A DNA stretch of 64,000 nucleotides from Jutongia huaianensis (GCF_014384985.1 NZ_JACRSX010000013.1:1-64000), one strand, 5' to 3'. Shown: positions 8,264 to 16,871, counted from the stretch's first letter. Numbers and translations: made by a program. Notes: generated by a model from the letters alone, not told the origin.

Positions 8264-8896
8264 ATGAATGAAAAATTTTATGCTTTGCAGGAAGAAAAAC
8301 AATCGCAAATATTGAATGCTGCATACAAAGTATTTGCATCGAATCAATATAAAAAGGCACCAACCTCAGAAATTGCGGCAGAAGCCGGAATTTCTAAGTC
8401 ACTTTTGTTTCATTATTTTCATAACAAACGGGAGCTATATCTTTTTCTATGGAAGTATGCAGCGGATTTAACAAAAAAATATATGTGTAAATATAAGGTA
8501 TATGAAACAGATGATTTTTTTGAAATGATGCGTCGTGGTCTGATGGTTAAATGTGCTGTGATGAGGAAATACACATTTTTGTCCTTATTTTCCATTAATT
8601 CATACTTTGAAACTGAGCCGGATATTCAATCAATCATCCAACCATATGTACAAGATGCTGCGCAAACGACATTGGAAATGATTTTGTCAATTTTGAATCT
8701 CGATTTCATCCGCAAGGATATAGAGTTTACCGGTATATACAAAGAAATTCTGTATGCTTCAGATGGGATGCTTAAGTATTGGTACAGAGCAGGGAATTAT
8801 GATGTAACTGCTTTTGAGCAGGAGTATCTGGAAATGATAAATCATTGGGAAACGGTTTATGGAAAGGGGACGGGAAATGACAGAAAACAGTTATAA
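8264..8896 (+). CDS. TetR/AcrR family regulator
   Basis: 210 aa. The N-terminal HTH (ILNAAYKVFASNQYKKAPTS ... GISKSLLFHYFHNKRELYLF, residues 15-60) is typical, with a helical ligand-binding domain after it. GGAGG precedes the ATG. The 3' end overlaps the start of the alpha/beta hydrolase gene, so the regulator and enzyme are translationally coupled. The likely target is its own promoter with the AATTGG repeats. Ligand unknown. Intact, unlike the TetR gene at the start of the window. Confidence 0.85.
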   Translation: MNEKFYALQEEKQSQILNAAYKVFASNQYKKAPTSEIAAEAGISKSLLFHYFHNKRELYLFLWKYAADLTKKYMCKYKVYETDDFFEMMRRGLMVKCAVMRKYTFLSLFSINSYFETEPDIQSIIQPYVQDAAQTTLEMILSILNLDFIRKDIEFTGIYKEILYASDGMLKYWYRAGNYDVTAFEQEYLEMINHWETVYGKGTGNDRKQL

Positions 8897-9710
8897 AACA
8901 CGCTGTGGCTGCATCCGTTATTTTGTAAATATATTAGATAAACAAAAACCTACTTTAGTTTTTTTGCCGGGACTTACAGCAGATCACAGGCTTTTTGAGA
9001 AGCAGACAGAATATTTTGAAAAGAAACAGAATGTGTTTGTATGGGATGCACCATCACATGCATTATCCAGACCATTTACGAATAATTACAGTCTGTCTGA
9101 CATGGCAGAATGGCTTGATAAAATCTTAGCAAAAGAAGAAATTTATAATCCCATTATTATCGGTCAGTCTATGGGTGGATATCTGGCTCAAATGTATATG
9201 GAATTATATCCGGATAAGATAAAGGGCTTTATCTCCATTGATTCTGCACCGCTTCAAAAGTCTTATATGACAGCAATGGAAATATGGCTTCTTGAAAGAA
9301 CAGAGCCATTATATAAGATATATCCATGGAAAGCACTTCTTAGGGCTGGTTCAAGAGGGTGCGCAGAGACGGATTATGGACAGAATCTTATGCGAAAGAT
9401 GATGATGTCCTATGACTCAGATCCTAAAGAATATGCAAGGCTTGCCGGTTTTGGTTACAGAATTCTTGCTGAGGCAATCAAAGCAGATCTGCCATATCAT
9501 ATCAGTTGTCCGGCATTACTTATCTGTGGAGAAAAGGATAAAGCGGGCACAGCAAAAAGCTACAATAAAAAATGGCATCAGAGAGAAGGTTTACCAATTA
9601 AATGGATAAAGAATGCTGGTCATAATTCCAACGCTGACCAACCGGATGAAGTAAACAGACTGATAGAAAAATTTATCAGCGAGGTTGAGAGGAAAGGAGT
9701 GCCCGGATGA
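8877..9710 (+). CDS. Alpha/beta hydrolase
   Basis: 277 aa. Nucleophile elbow GQSMGG with Ser98, oxyanion region FLPGLTADHRLF, acid in CGEKDKAGT and histidine in NAGHNSNADQPDEV: a full catalytic triad. Fold and length fit esterase/lipase-like or haloperoxidase-like hydrolases. ATG 8877 was chosen because of the GGGG just upstream and because it lies at the end of the TetR gene; an ATG at 8859 is possible. Substrate unknown, probably the compound sensed by the TetR partner. Confidence 0.75.
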   Translation: MTENSYKTRCGCIRYFVNILDKQKPTLVFLPGLTADHRLFEKQTEYFEKKQNVFVWDAPSHALSRPFTNNYSLSDMAEWLDKILAKEEIYNPIIIGQSMGGYLAQMYMELYPDKIKGFISIDSAPLQKSYMTAMEIWLLERTEPLYKIYPWKALLRAGSRGCAETDYGQNLMRKMMMSYDSDPKEYARLAGFGYRILAEAIKADLPYHISCPALLICGEKDKAGTAKSYNKKWHQREGLPIKWIKNAGHNSNADQPDEVNRLIEKFISEVERKGVPG

Positions 9711-9917
9711 AATTAAATATACAGTGGATGATAAGGAAATAGATGATACTTTTGTTGTTCATATTTCCCTTCCCCCAAACTATGCTGAGACAAAAGAATA
9801 TCCGCTGGTAGTTATGACAGATGGGGTGTGGAGATTAAGCGATCACCCGAAATTAAGACCGCTTATGAAAGATGGTGTGATTGATGATGTTATTTTGATC
9901 AGCATTGGATTTCACTA
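9707..9917 (+). pseudogene. N-terminal fragment of a BesA-type putative esterase
   Basis: After an ATG that overlaps the hydrolase stop (ATGA), a frame shifted by one base reads YTVDDKEIDDTFVVHISLPP then NYAETKEYPLVVMTDGVWRL, the opening of an esterase of the ferri-bacillibactin esterase type (full length about 250-300 aa). The match ends at ISIGF, long before the catalytic serine, where the sequence joins a membrane-protein fragment. Both a frameshift and a truncation are present. Confidence 0.6.
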
Positions 9918-10244
9918 TTGGTTTCACTTATTTTTATCATACTTGGAATGATCCAGTATAAAGCTGAAAAACCGGCAACAATAAACACGGGAGAAAAACC
10001 ACCTCGTGAAGATGAACTGACGAGTGTTACTGAATGGAACCACAGACATGGCAGAAATTTTATTATTTTGGGGTGTGCATTTTTTATTACGCTATCAGTT
10101 TTTGCATATTTTATTGAAAATTTGGTTGATAGTGTTTTGTTTCAGGCAGTTATTTTGTTAATTGCGTTATTTGCTGAGATAGCATGGGTTGAGTTTGAAC
10201 ATAAGGTGATGAAAAAGGAAATGATCAAAATGCTTAAATTGTAA
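9918..10244 (+). pseudogene. 3' part of a small membrane protein gene
   Basis: The frame reads SLIFIILGMIQY, then a cytosolic loop with TINTGEKPPREDELTS and EWNHRHGRNF, then two hydrophobic helices and a basic tail. It starts inside a helix with only a TTG available and no RBS, directly at the junction with the esterase fragment, so the first helix or more is missing. Family unknown; probably a Lachnospiraceae membrane protein of about 125 aa. Confidence 0.5.
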
Positions 10245-10270
10245 TACGATGATTGTGGAGGTGACAAGAA

Positions 10271-10942
10271 ATGCTTTTTTCACAAAAACTACAATTAATT
10301 CGTAAAAATAAAGGTTTTACTCAAGAAGCGTTAGCAGAAAAATTAGCTGTATCCAGACAGGCCGTAGCAAAGTGGGAGTATGGACGAGCATATCCTGATA
10401 TTAGTAACCTTATTCAGATTAGCAGTTTATTCAATGTTACCATTGATTATTTAGTAAAGGATCAGGAGTGTACGGTTAATTGTTTGGATGATAATGAGAC
10501 GGACATTGATCAGCTTATTAAATTTCGCTTAGAAGCAAATGTTAATACATATGCTGCGTATATGAATGAGACGGATTCAACGAGATTAGATTCCCGTGAT
10601 TTTACATATACTAATGGTCCATATACATATCATGATACATATGTTGGCGGAGAACAGTTTGCTGGTGAAGAAGCCATATGGTATGAAGGAAAATCAAAGT
10701 ATGCAATGAATTACATGGGACGCGTTTTGGATCAGAATTTTAGTGGTGATTTTCTAAAGGAAGCTCTGCGCCAAGCGAATAAAAAAATGCCATTTAGAGG
10801 ACCGGAGCATTATCAGTCAGGGCAGTATATTTATAAGTGTAATGTGGTTGGAGACTTTACACGGTTTCAAGGTTATGAAGAAATTTTCTACAATAATATA
10901 AAGGTATATGAATGCTTTTTTCACGGCGGATTAATGAAGTAA
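10271..10942 (+). CDS. XRE-family regulator with DUF5680 C-terminal domain
   Basis: 223 aa. Residues 5-62 are a Cro/CI-type helix-turn-helix (LIRKNKGFTQEALAEKLAVS, RQAVAKWEYGRAYPDISNLI). The C-terminal 130 residues (TYTNGPYTYHDTYVGGEQFA, GEEAIWYEG ... MNYMGRV) match DUF5680, a domain found fused to XRE regulators in Clostridia, presumably a sensing domain. GGAGG precedes the ATG. It looks complete. Confidence 0.8.
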   Translation: MLFSQKLQLIRKNKGFTQEALAEKLAVSRQAVAKWEYGRAYPDISNLIQISSLFNVTIDYLVKDQECTVNCLDDNETDIDQLIKFRLEANVNTYAAYMNETDSTRLDSRDFTYTNGPYTYHDTYVGGEQFAGEEAIWYEGKSKYAMNYMGRVLDQNFSGDFLKEALRQANKKMPFRGPEHYQSGQYIYKCNVVGDFTRFQGYEEIFYNNIKVYECFFHGGLMK

Positions 10943-10950
10943 CACCGGAA

Positions 10951-11371
10951 ATGAAGTTTAGCCGCCAGATTTTAGATTTAGAACAATTTGTAAAATGACG
11001 GTTATCATTATGCAATCCCCATCAATTATGTTTATGACAAAGAAGTTCAAAAAATTTATTTTCATGGGGCGCATGCAGGTCATAAAGTGGATGCTCTAAG
11101 GAACTGTGATAAGGTATGTTTTACAGTGTATGGAAATGAAACCATCAAAGAAGAGGCATGGGCACCATTTTTGCAGAGCGTTGTTGTATTTGGCAGATGC
11201 CATTTTGTGGAATCCGGTGCAAAAGCAACCGCTTTGTTAAAACAATTTGCAATGAAATACTATCCTGATGCGCAGATGGTTGACGAGGAGATTGCTCGTG
11301 CAGGAAAGGCCGCACAGGTTTTTGAAATAGAAATTGAACATCTTAGTGGTAAAGAAATACAAGAACGGTAA
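10951..11371 (+). pseudogene. NimA-like flavin-binding protein, broken near its N-terminus
   Basis: A frame opens at ATG 10951 (MKFSRQILDLEQFVK) and stops at 10998. Overlapping in the +1 frame, the sequence continues DGYHYAIPINYVYDKEVQKI and runs through YFHGAHAGHK to the stop at 11371, the body of a pyridoxamine-phosphate-oxidase-like/NimA flavoprotein. About 25-30 residues between the two parts are missing and the frame is shifted, consistent with a deletion at about 10994. The later part alone could be read only from weak internal starts. Confidence 0.6.
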
Positions 11372-11526
11372 TTTCCTGTATACATTTACGTTTGATGTTT
11401 CAGACAATCTTGCGAAAGAGACGCAAGATATATTGGACATAAGAGAATGTGAGAGAAGCAGATAACTTGAAAGCAAGAAAATTTCTATTTGACTTTTTCA
11501 AAAATAATAAATATAATAGCCTTTGA

Positions 11527-11572
11527 ACGAGTAGCAGACTAGCGTAAATCCAGTTTTGCTGCTCGTTTTTTT
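11527..11572 (+). ncRNA. Leader hairpin 1 of MATE gene, candidate riboswitch/terminator
   Basis: A 10-bp stem (ACGAGTAGCA with TGCTGCTCGT) closes a 20-nt loop containing AGCGTAAATCCAG and is followed by seven T. The loop sequence recurs in the next hairpin, which an ordinary terminator would not require. A MATE efflux gene follows, so a guanidine-IV (mepA motif) riboswitch is the leading guess; I cannot confirm the consensus by search. Confidence 0.5.
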
Positions 11573-11600
11573 GCAAATCATTAAAATATATTATGCCGTA

Positions 11601-11660
11601 AAAAAGTGTGTTGCTTATCAGCGTAAGTCCAGCTTGTGAGATAAGTACATACTTTTTTTG
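11601..11660 (+). ncRNA. Leader hairpin 2 of MATE gene, candidate riboswitch/terminator
   Basis: An 11-bp lower stem (AAAAAGTGTGT with ACATACTTTTT, one G-U pair) and a 6-bp upper stem (CTTATC with GATAAG) hold a loop AGCGTAAGTCCAGCTTG, nearly identical to that of hairpin 1 (AGCGTAAATCCAGTTTTG). It ends in seven T. Two copies in series suggest a tandem ligand-sensing terminator. Confidence 0.5.
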
Positions 11661-11661
11661 T

Positions 11662-11780
11662 GCAAAACAAGGAGGTGAAATCCTCTCCTCGCCAGAGGGC
11701 TCGGATTTTGCTTCGCAAAACAAGGAGGCTAAATCCTCTCCTCGCCAGGGGGCTCGGATTTTGCTTCGCAAAACAAGGAG
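11662..11780 (+). repeat. 53-nt tandem repeat carrying the Shine-Dalgarno sequence
   Basis: Two full 53-nt units (11662-11714, 11715-11767) differ at about three positions, and a third partial unit supplies the RBS of the MATE gene. Each unit starts GCAAAACAAGGAGG, contains an anti-Shine-Dalgarno stretch ATCCTCTCCTC, and ends in TTTTGC-ttc-GCAAAA across the unit border. GGAGG can pair with CCTCTCC inside or between units. Confidence 0.85.
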
Positions 11781-11784
11781 GATT

Positions 11785-13155
11785 ATGATGGCAGAAAGTA
11801 ACAAGATGAAGGAGATGCCGGTAAATAAGCTTATGATTCAGATGGGAATACCAATGATCTTATCTATGGCGTTGCAGGCAGTGTACAATATTGTGGACAG
11901 TGCCTTTGTGGGAAACATGCGGGAAGGAAGTGAAGCGGCACTTAATGCACTTACCCTGGTTTTTCCGGTTCAGATGCTCATGGTAGCAGTCGGAATTGGA
12001 ACCGGAGTAGGAACCAATGCGCTTCTTGCAAGAACACTGGGACAGGGGGACAGCAAAAAGGCGGCAAAGGCTGCAGGAAACAGTTTATTTCTTGGGATAG
12101 TTATTTATGCGGTATGTCTGTTGTTTGGAATTTGCGGAGTAAGAACATATATTTCATCGCAGACCGTGGATCCGGATGTTATTGCAATGGGAACAGACTA
12201 CTTAAAAATATGCTGCGTGATTTCATTTGGAATTATTTTCTTTTCACTATTTGAAAAGCTGTTACAGGCAACAGGGCGTTCTCTTTACTCTACCATCGGT
12301 CAGGTTGTGGGAGCCGTGGTAAATATTATTCTTGACCCGATCATGATTTATGGTATCGGACCGGTTCCCGAAATGGGAGTAAAAGGTGCAGCTTATGCAA
12401 CGGTAATCGGACAGGTTGCATCTGCGGCATTGCTGTTTGTGTTCCATATAACGTTAAATAAGGAATTCGAACATGGTGTCAAATATATGAAACCGGATGG
12501 CAGAATCATCAGGCAGATCTATTCGATCGGACTCCCGGCAATTATTGCACAGGCACTGATGTCTACCATGGTTTATGTGATGAATCTGATTTTGAAGTTC
12601 AGTCCTTCCGCACAAACCGCATATGGATTGTTTTATAAAGTGCAGCAGTTTGTATTATTCCTTGCCTTTGGATTTAGAGATGCCATCACACCGATCATTG
12701 CTTTTGCATACGGAATGCGCAGCAAAAAAAGGATTCAGGATGGAATTAAATATGGATTGATCTATACGATTGTACTTATGATCATGGGTGTGGCGATTAC
12801 AGAAATTTTCCCGGGTGTTTTTGCAGCCTTATTTAATGCCGGGAAGTCCGGAGAATATTTTATCGGAGCCATGAGAATTATTTCTATCAGCTTTATTTTT
12901 GCAGGAATCAATGTTGCATATCAGGGAATTTATCAGGCATTGGACGGAGGCCCGGAATCGCTTGTAATTTCATTGCTCAGACAGCTGATCGTCATATTAC
13001 CGCTGGCGGGTATCTTCTCCATTTTTGTCAGAAACGGACAGATGGGGGGTTCATTGATCTGGTGGGCATTCCCGATTACGGAGTTTATCGTATGTCTGGT
13101 GGGATATGCATTGTTAACGAGAATCCGAAAGAACAAAGTGGAAAGTTTAAGTTAA
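11785..13155 (+). CDS. MATE-family multidrug efflux transporter
   Basis: 456 aa with 12 predicted helices in two MatE repeats. Typical blocks are [20 protein letters not shown] at the N-terminus, [18 protein letters not shown] after helix 2, and [19 protein letters not shown] opening the second half. It exports cationic drugs or metabolites using Na+ or H+. The ATG at 11785 follows CAAGGAGG; earlier in-frame codons run through the repeat and are not coding. The leader holds two hairpins with a shared loop and the 53-nt repeat, so expression is probably controlled at both termination and translation. Confidence 0.85.
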   Translation: MMAESNKMKEMPVNKLMIQMGIPMILSMALQAVYNIVDSAFVGNMREGSEAALNALTLVFPVQMLMVAVGIGTGVGTNALLARTLGQGDSKKAAKAAGNSLFLGIVIYAVCLLFGICGVRTYISSQTVDPDVIAMGTDYLKICCVISFGIIFFSLFEKLLQATGRSLYSTIGQVVGAVVNIILDPIMIYGIGPVPEMGVKGAAYATVIGQVASAALLFVFHITLNKEFEHGVKYMKPDGRIIRQIYSIGLPAIIAQALMSTMVYVMNLILKFSPSAQTAYGLFYKVQQFVLFLAFGFRDAITPIIAFAYGMRSKKRIQDGIKYGLIYTIVLMIMGVAITEIFPGVFAALFNAGKSGEYFIGAMRIISISFIFAGINVAYQGIYQALDGGPESLVISLLRQLIVILPLAGIFSIFVRNGQMGGSLIWWAFPITEFIVCLVGYALLTRIRKNKVESLS

Positions 13156-13168
13156 GGAGAAAGCGGTT

Positions 13169-13306
13169 ATGACAAAGAGAATTATTACGGTCAGCAGAGA
13201 GTTGGGAAGCTATAACTTTTACACGGATCAGAAATGGGGAAAAGCCGGTAATTATACGTTGTGCCTTGACAGTTCACAGCTTGGTTGCCTTAGATTTTTT
13301 GAATAA
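13169..13306 (+). pseudogene. Collapsed cytidylate-kinase-like gene
   Basis: The ATG after AAGGAG opens MTKRIITVSRELGS, the start of the cytidylate-kinase-like P-loop family, then jumps to YNFYTDQKWGKAGNYTLCLD, which belongs near the C-terminus of the same family. About 130 residues, including the P-loop lysine and the lid, are missing, in frame. 45 aa, non-functional. Confidence 0.65.
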
Positions 13307-13371
13307 CCATGAGCTGTGTACACAAAAATTGTCTTGTCACTTTCATTTTGTGTTATACTGATTTATATAGT

Positions 13372-13554
13372 TTTCTTGGTTTCTATAAACCAATCACCTT
13401 TTTTGTTGGAGAAAACGGCAGTGGTAAATCAACTTTGTTGGAAGCACTTGCCGTAGCACATGGTTTTAATCTGGAGGGAGGAACAAAGAATTATGTATTT
13501 TCTACGCATGATACACATTCGGAGTTGTGTGATGCGATATTGTGCCTTATATAG
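13372..13554 (+). pseudogene. Fragment of an AAA-family ATPase
   Basis: The frame contains an intact Walker A ([20 protein letters not shown]) followed by [20 protein letters not shown], which matches AAA/ABC-like ATPases of about 240-260 aa. The conserved N-terminal strand is replaced by unrelated sequence, and the frame stops at DAILCLI before Walker B. Both ends are lost. Confidence 0.65.
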
Positions 13555-13640
13555 TTCTGAAACATGTGTTAGCCTGATTTTACACAATAAGAAAAGGTGG
13601 GATTTGCGGAATTATAAAATTATGAAGTGAGGTAGTGGAT

Positions 13641-14777
13641 ATGGAAAAAGATCCGTTTAAGGAATATTTAAGGGAATCTGAACCGGATAAAGCTTATAAG
13701 GGTTATGCCTGGAGTACAGCAATCGGACTTCAAGAGGTGGACGGACTCAAACCATCTAAATATCTGATTGATACTGCCATTCAGAATATTGAAGGCAAAA
13801 TCACAATGAAAGAAGCACAGAGCCTTATTGACAGCTACTATGAAGAAAGATCGGTGAATTTATCTGATGATGAACGTACCGAAGAAGCAGATAAGGTTTC
13901 TTCTCGTATTGCAGAAATTCTTTCTGAAACAGCGTTCTCATTTTCTCCGAACGAGTATATCTCTATCCACCGTAAACTCTTTCAGGGGATTTATAACCAT
14001 GCTGGAAAGATTAGAGATTATAATATCACAAAGAAGGAATGGGTACTTGATGGGGCAACCGTTATGTACGGCAGTGCTTCTGAATTAAGAGCAACGCTTG
14101 AATATGATTTTTCACAGGAGAAAGATTTTAGTTATAAAGGTCTTTCGATGGATGAGATTTTTCATCATCTTGCAGTATTTATTTCAAGGTTATGGCAGAT
14201 TCATATCTTCGGAGAAGGTAATACGAGAACAACAGCAGTGTTCTTTATTAAATATTTGAGAACACTTGGCTTTGCTGCAACCAATGATATTTTTGCGGAA
14301 AATGCGTGGTATTTTAGAAATGCACTTGTCCGTGCCAACTATACGAACTTGCAAAAAGGTATTCACGAAACAACAGAATATCTGGAATTGTTTCTTAGAA
14401 ACCTGCTTTTGAACGAGCAAAACGAACTCCAAAATCGAAATCTTCACATAAGCGGACTTCTGAATAAAGAAAAAGTGGACATTCAAGGTGCGAAAGTGGA
14501 CATTGAGAAGGAAATAGTGGACATTCAAGATGCAAAAGTGGACATTGAAAGTGTACTTTCTGTGAAAGGCAGCGACTTCACAGTAAAAACGACGGCTCAT
14601 ATCCATAGACTCTTTGAGGAGTTTGGCTTTGATGGAGTGTTTGGAAGAAGTGCAGTTATGGAAATTCTTGAGCTGAAAAGTTCAGGTGCTTCGAAACTAC
14701 TTTCCAATTTGGTGCAGGCGGATATTATTGAACCAGTATCAGGTCACGGAAAAGGAAAATATAAATTTAAAAAGTAA
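13641..14777 (+). CDS. Fic-domain protein with C-terminal winged helix
   Basis: 378 aa. The Fic active site HIFGEGNTRT is at residues 188-197; it keeps the catalytic His, the acidic residue, GN and the first Arg of HxFx(D/E)GNGRxxR, but the last Arg is replaced by Ala. Such enzymes transfer AMP or a related group to proteins. The N-terminus has the usual Fic helices (SPNEYISIHRKLFQGIYNHA). A linker of four 7-residue VDI repeats precedes a winged-helix end (RSAVMEILELKSSGASKLLS). ATG 13641 is 8 nt after GAGG; a GTG at 13635 is too close. Apparently intact, though its upstream DNA is made of gene scraps. Confidence 0.85.
   Translation: MEKDPFKEYLRESEPDKAYKGYAWSTAIGLQEVDGLKPSKYLIDTAIQNIEGKITMKEAQSLIDSYYEERSVNLSDDERTEEADKVSSRIAEILSETAFSFSPNEYISIHRKLFQGIYNHAGKIRDYNITKKEWVLDGATVMYGSASELRATLEYDFSQEKDFSYKGLSMDEIFHHLAVFISRLWQIHIFGEGNTRTTAVFFIKYLRTLGFAATNDIFAENAWYFRNALVRANYTNLQKGIHETTEYLELFLRNLLLNEQNELQNRNLHISGLLNKEKVDIQGAKVDIEKEIVDIQDAKVDIESVLSVKGSDFTVKTTAHIHRLFEEFGFDGVFGRSAVMEILELKSSGASKLLSNLVQADIIEPVSGHGKGKYKFKK
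14475..14558 (+). repeat. 21-nt in-gene repeat, four copies, in fic
   Basis: GTGGACATT occurs at 14475, 14496, 14517 and 14538, exactly 21 nt apart, encoding VDIQGAK, VDIEKEI, VDIQDAK and VDIESVL. The core is kept at DNA level while the rest of each unit varies. It lies between the Fic and winged-helix domains. Confidence 0.8.
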
Positions 14778-14786
14778 TTTTATCTT

Positions 14787-14891
14787 GTGTCCTCGACGAC
14801 GAAGGTGCTTACGGACTTTGATGAATTTTTAAAGGAAGTGGAGCGGAAGGATAAGGTGGAATTTTTGTTGTATTTTAAATGTATCAATTAG
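14787..14891 (+). other. Coding-like remnant after fic
   Basis: An open frame reads VSSTTKVLTDFDEFLKEVER then KDKVEFLLYFKCIN and a stop. It has helical, charged protein character but no start or RBS and no family I recognise; likely the tail of a deleted gene. Confidence 0.3.
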
Positions 14892-14898
14892 TACAAAC

Positions 14899-14927
14899 TT
14901 GACAAAGCGGTTAGATTAAACTAACAT
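14899..14927 (+). promoter_or_regulatory. Sigma-A promoter of methyltransferase gene
   Basis: TTGACA, 17-nt spacer, TAACAT. Transcription would start near 14934, which supports the ATG at 14979 rather than the one at 14940. Confidence 0.7.
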
Positions 14928-14978
14928 AAGGTTGCTGTAATGAAACGTATTGTTTTCTATAGTGGAAAGGAAGATACG

Positions 14979-15776
14979 ATGAAAGAAAAAGTAACTGTAA
15001 CAGGAGTACCGGAAACTATGATTCAGACCCTGTATGCACGGGCGAAGGAATCGCAGAAGCCGGATGCAAAGATTAAAGATACCATGGCAGTGGAGATCGT
15101 GTCAGAGCTGGACTATGATTTTTCCAATGCGGATAAGGACAAGGCGATGGGCTCCGGGGTGATTGCCAGAACGATCGTGCTTGACCGAATGGTGGGAGAA
15201 TATCTGGACAGCCATCCTCAGGCGGTTGTTGTGAATATTGCCTGTGGTCTGGACACGAGATGTTACCGTATGAGAGGAAAATATTCACGCTGGTATAATA
15301 TTGATCTGCCGGAAACCATGGAGATCCGGAAGCGGTTTCTCACGGAAGATGGACCGGTATATCAGATTGCAAAATCGGCGACGGATGCCTCTTATCCGGA
15401 GAAAATCTCTTATGACAAAGAGGACATTCTTGTTGTGATCGAAGGGCTCTCCATGTATTTAAAAGAAGCGGATATTCTGCAGATGTTTTCCGTTATTGAG
15501 AAAAATTTTCCGAAGGCAACGGTTTTTATTGAAACCATGTCTCCTTTTTTTGTAAAACATATCAAGGAGAAATCTATTGAGGGAAGTCAGGCGAAGTTCG
15601 TATGGGGTATCAAAAACGGAAAAGCCCTGCAGGAGCTGATCCCGGCATTTACATATAAAAAAGAGGTTAGTCTGGTGGAGGGCATGAAAAAAATGATGCC
15701 GATCTATCATGTGCTTGGAAAAATTCCGGCGGTTCGCAACATTTCCAATAAAATTATCGTGATGGAAAAGAATTAA
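14979..15776 (+). CDS. Class I SAM methyltransferase, LCMT/Tcmp type
   Basis: 265 aa. The SAM site VVVNIACGLDTRCYRM (residues 75-90) with the GLDTR motif marks the leucine carboxyl methyltransferase-like family, which in bacteria includes polyketide O-methyltransferases. YNIDLPETMEIRKRF and VVIEGLSMYL complete the cofactor pocket. ATG 14979 follows GGAAAGGAAG. Followed by a strong terminator, so it is monocistronic. The substrate is unknown; no biosynthetic cluster is nearby. Confidence 0.8.
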   Translation: MKEKVTVTGVPETMIQTLYARAKESQKPDAKIKDTMAVEIVSELDYDFSNADKDKAMGSGVIARTIVLDRMVGEYLDSHPQAVVVNIACGLDTRCYRMRGKYSRWYNIDLPETMEIRKRFLTEDGPVYQIAKSATDASYPEKISYDKEDILVVIEGLSMYLKEADILQMFSVIEKNFPKATVFIETMSPFFVKHIKEKSIEGSQAKFVWGIKNGKALQELIPAFTYKKEVSLVEGMKKMMPIYHVLGKIPAVRNISNKIIVMEKN

Positions 15777-15795
15777 GGAAAATAAAACAACAGAT

Positions 15796-15821
15796 GGGAC
15801 TTCCTTGGAGGTCCCGTTTTT
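15796..15821 (+). terminator. Terminator of methyltransferase gene
   Basis: GGGACTTCC pairs with GGAGGTCCC (one G-U) and is followed by GTTTTTG. Confidence 0.75.
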
Positions 15822-15881
15822 GCTGTTGTCAATAAGAAATATTTCAAGTAAAATAGATAAAAATGAAGGCGGGAATGTTCC

Positions 15882-15983
15882 ATGAAGATAGTGTATCGTA
15901 CTTATAAGTCCATCGAAGCATCTCGGAAAAGCTTTGGAAATGCGGCACGGAAGAAAAGAGTTGTGGCATGGATCACGTCATAA
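15882..15983 (+). CDS. Small basic ORF, 33 aa, unknown
   Basis: MKIVYRTYKSIEASRKSFGN followed by a lysine/arginine-rich stretch and WITS. It has an AAGGCGGG upstream and ends 17 nt before the LysR start. It may be a leader peptide or another gene scrap; no family recognised. Confidence 0.3.
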   Translation: MKIVYRTYKSIEASRKSFGNAARKKRVVAWITS

Positions 15984-16000
15984 AGAGTAGGAGATTGTCC

Positions 16001-16804
16001 ATGGATTTTCGGATATTACGTTATTTTTTGAATGTAGCAAAGGAACAGAGCTTTACAAAGGCGGCACAGCAGTTACATATTACACAGCCGACACTTTCCA
16101 GGCAGCTTGCCGCTCTGGAGGAGGAGCTTGGAGTTACCCTGTTTGCCCGTTCCGGCAGGAATATTACACTGACAGAAGAAGGAATCCTGTTCAAAAGAAG
16201 GGCGCTTGAGATTCTGGATCTGGAGGAGCGGACGTTGGATGAGCTGAAGGGCAGCGAAGGGATTGTAGAGGGAACGGTCACCATTGGCTGTGGAGAATTT
16301 GCGGTGGTGGAGACTTTGGCGGAGATATGCAGAAATTATCAGCAGAAGTATCCTCGTGTCCAGATCGCACTTCATACAGCCACAGCGGATACCATCTCGG
16401 AAATGATGAATAAAGGTCTTGTAGATATTGGACTATTTATGGAACCGGTGGATACGCAGGGACTGGATCATATACGGATCCTGGGAAGCGATCGCTGGGT
16501 TGTGGGGATGCGGCCGGATGATCCTCTTGCCTCAAGGGAATATATTGAAAAGAAGGATCTGATCGGAAAACCCCTGATCCTGCCGGAGAGAATGGGAGTG
16601 CAGAGCGAGCTTGTGAATTGGTTTGGCAGGGATTTTAAGAAAAAGCCGGGTGACTGCATTAATATTCCGGCAGAAGTAAAGCACTGGCATGGTGCAGCTC
16701 CGACAGAGTGGTTCTCCCATCTGGCAGTAGAGGTGCCGGGAGAGGAAACCTCCAATGAGTGGTGTGAGCCTGTGACCGATGATGTGTATAGCAAGCTGGA
16801 ATAG
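16001..16804 (+). pseudogene. LysR regulator fused by deletion to a cupin tail
   Basis: Residues 1-212 are a LysR regulator: HTH (FTKAAQQLHITQPTLSRQLA) and most of the first effector-binding lobe (GTVTIGCGEFAVVETLAEI). From residue 215 the sequence is KPGDCINIPAEVKHWHGAAP then TEWFSHLAVEVPGEETSNEW, the C-terminal half of a cupin protein of the type commonly encoded beside such regulators. The second LysR lobe, the intergenic region and the first half of the cupin gene are absent. ATG 16001 follows AGGAG. The HTH might still bind DNA, but effector sensing is unlikely. Confidence 0.75.
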
Positions 16805-16871
16805 AGAAGATACGGGTCAATAAAATAAATACTTAAACTACTTATTTTTGTGGTTGAAGTTTGAGAAGAAA

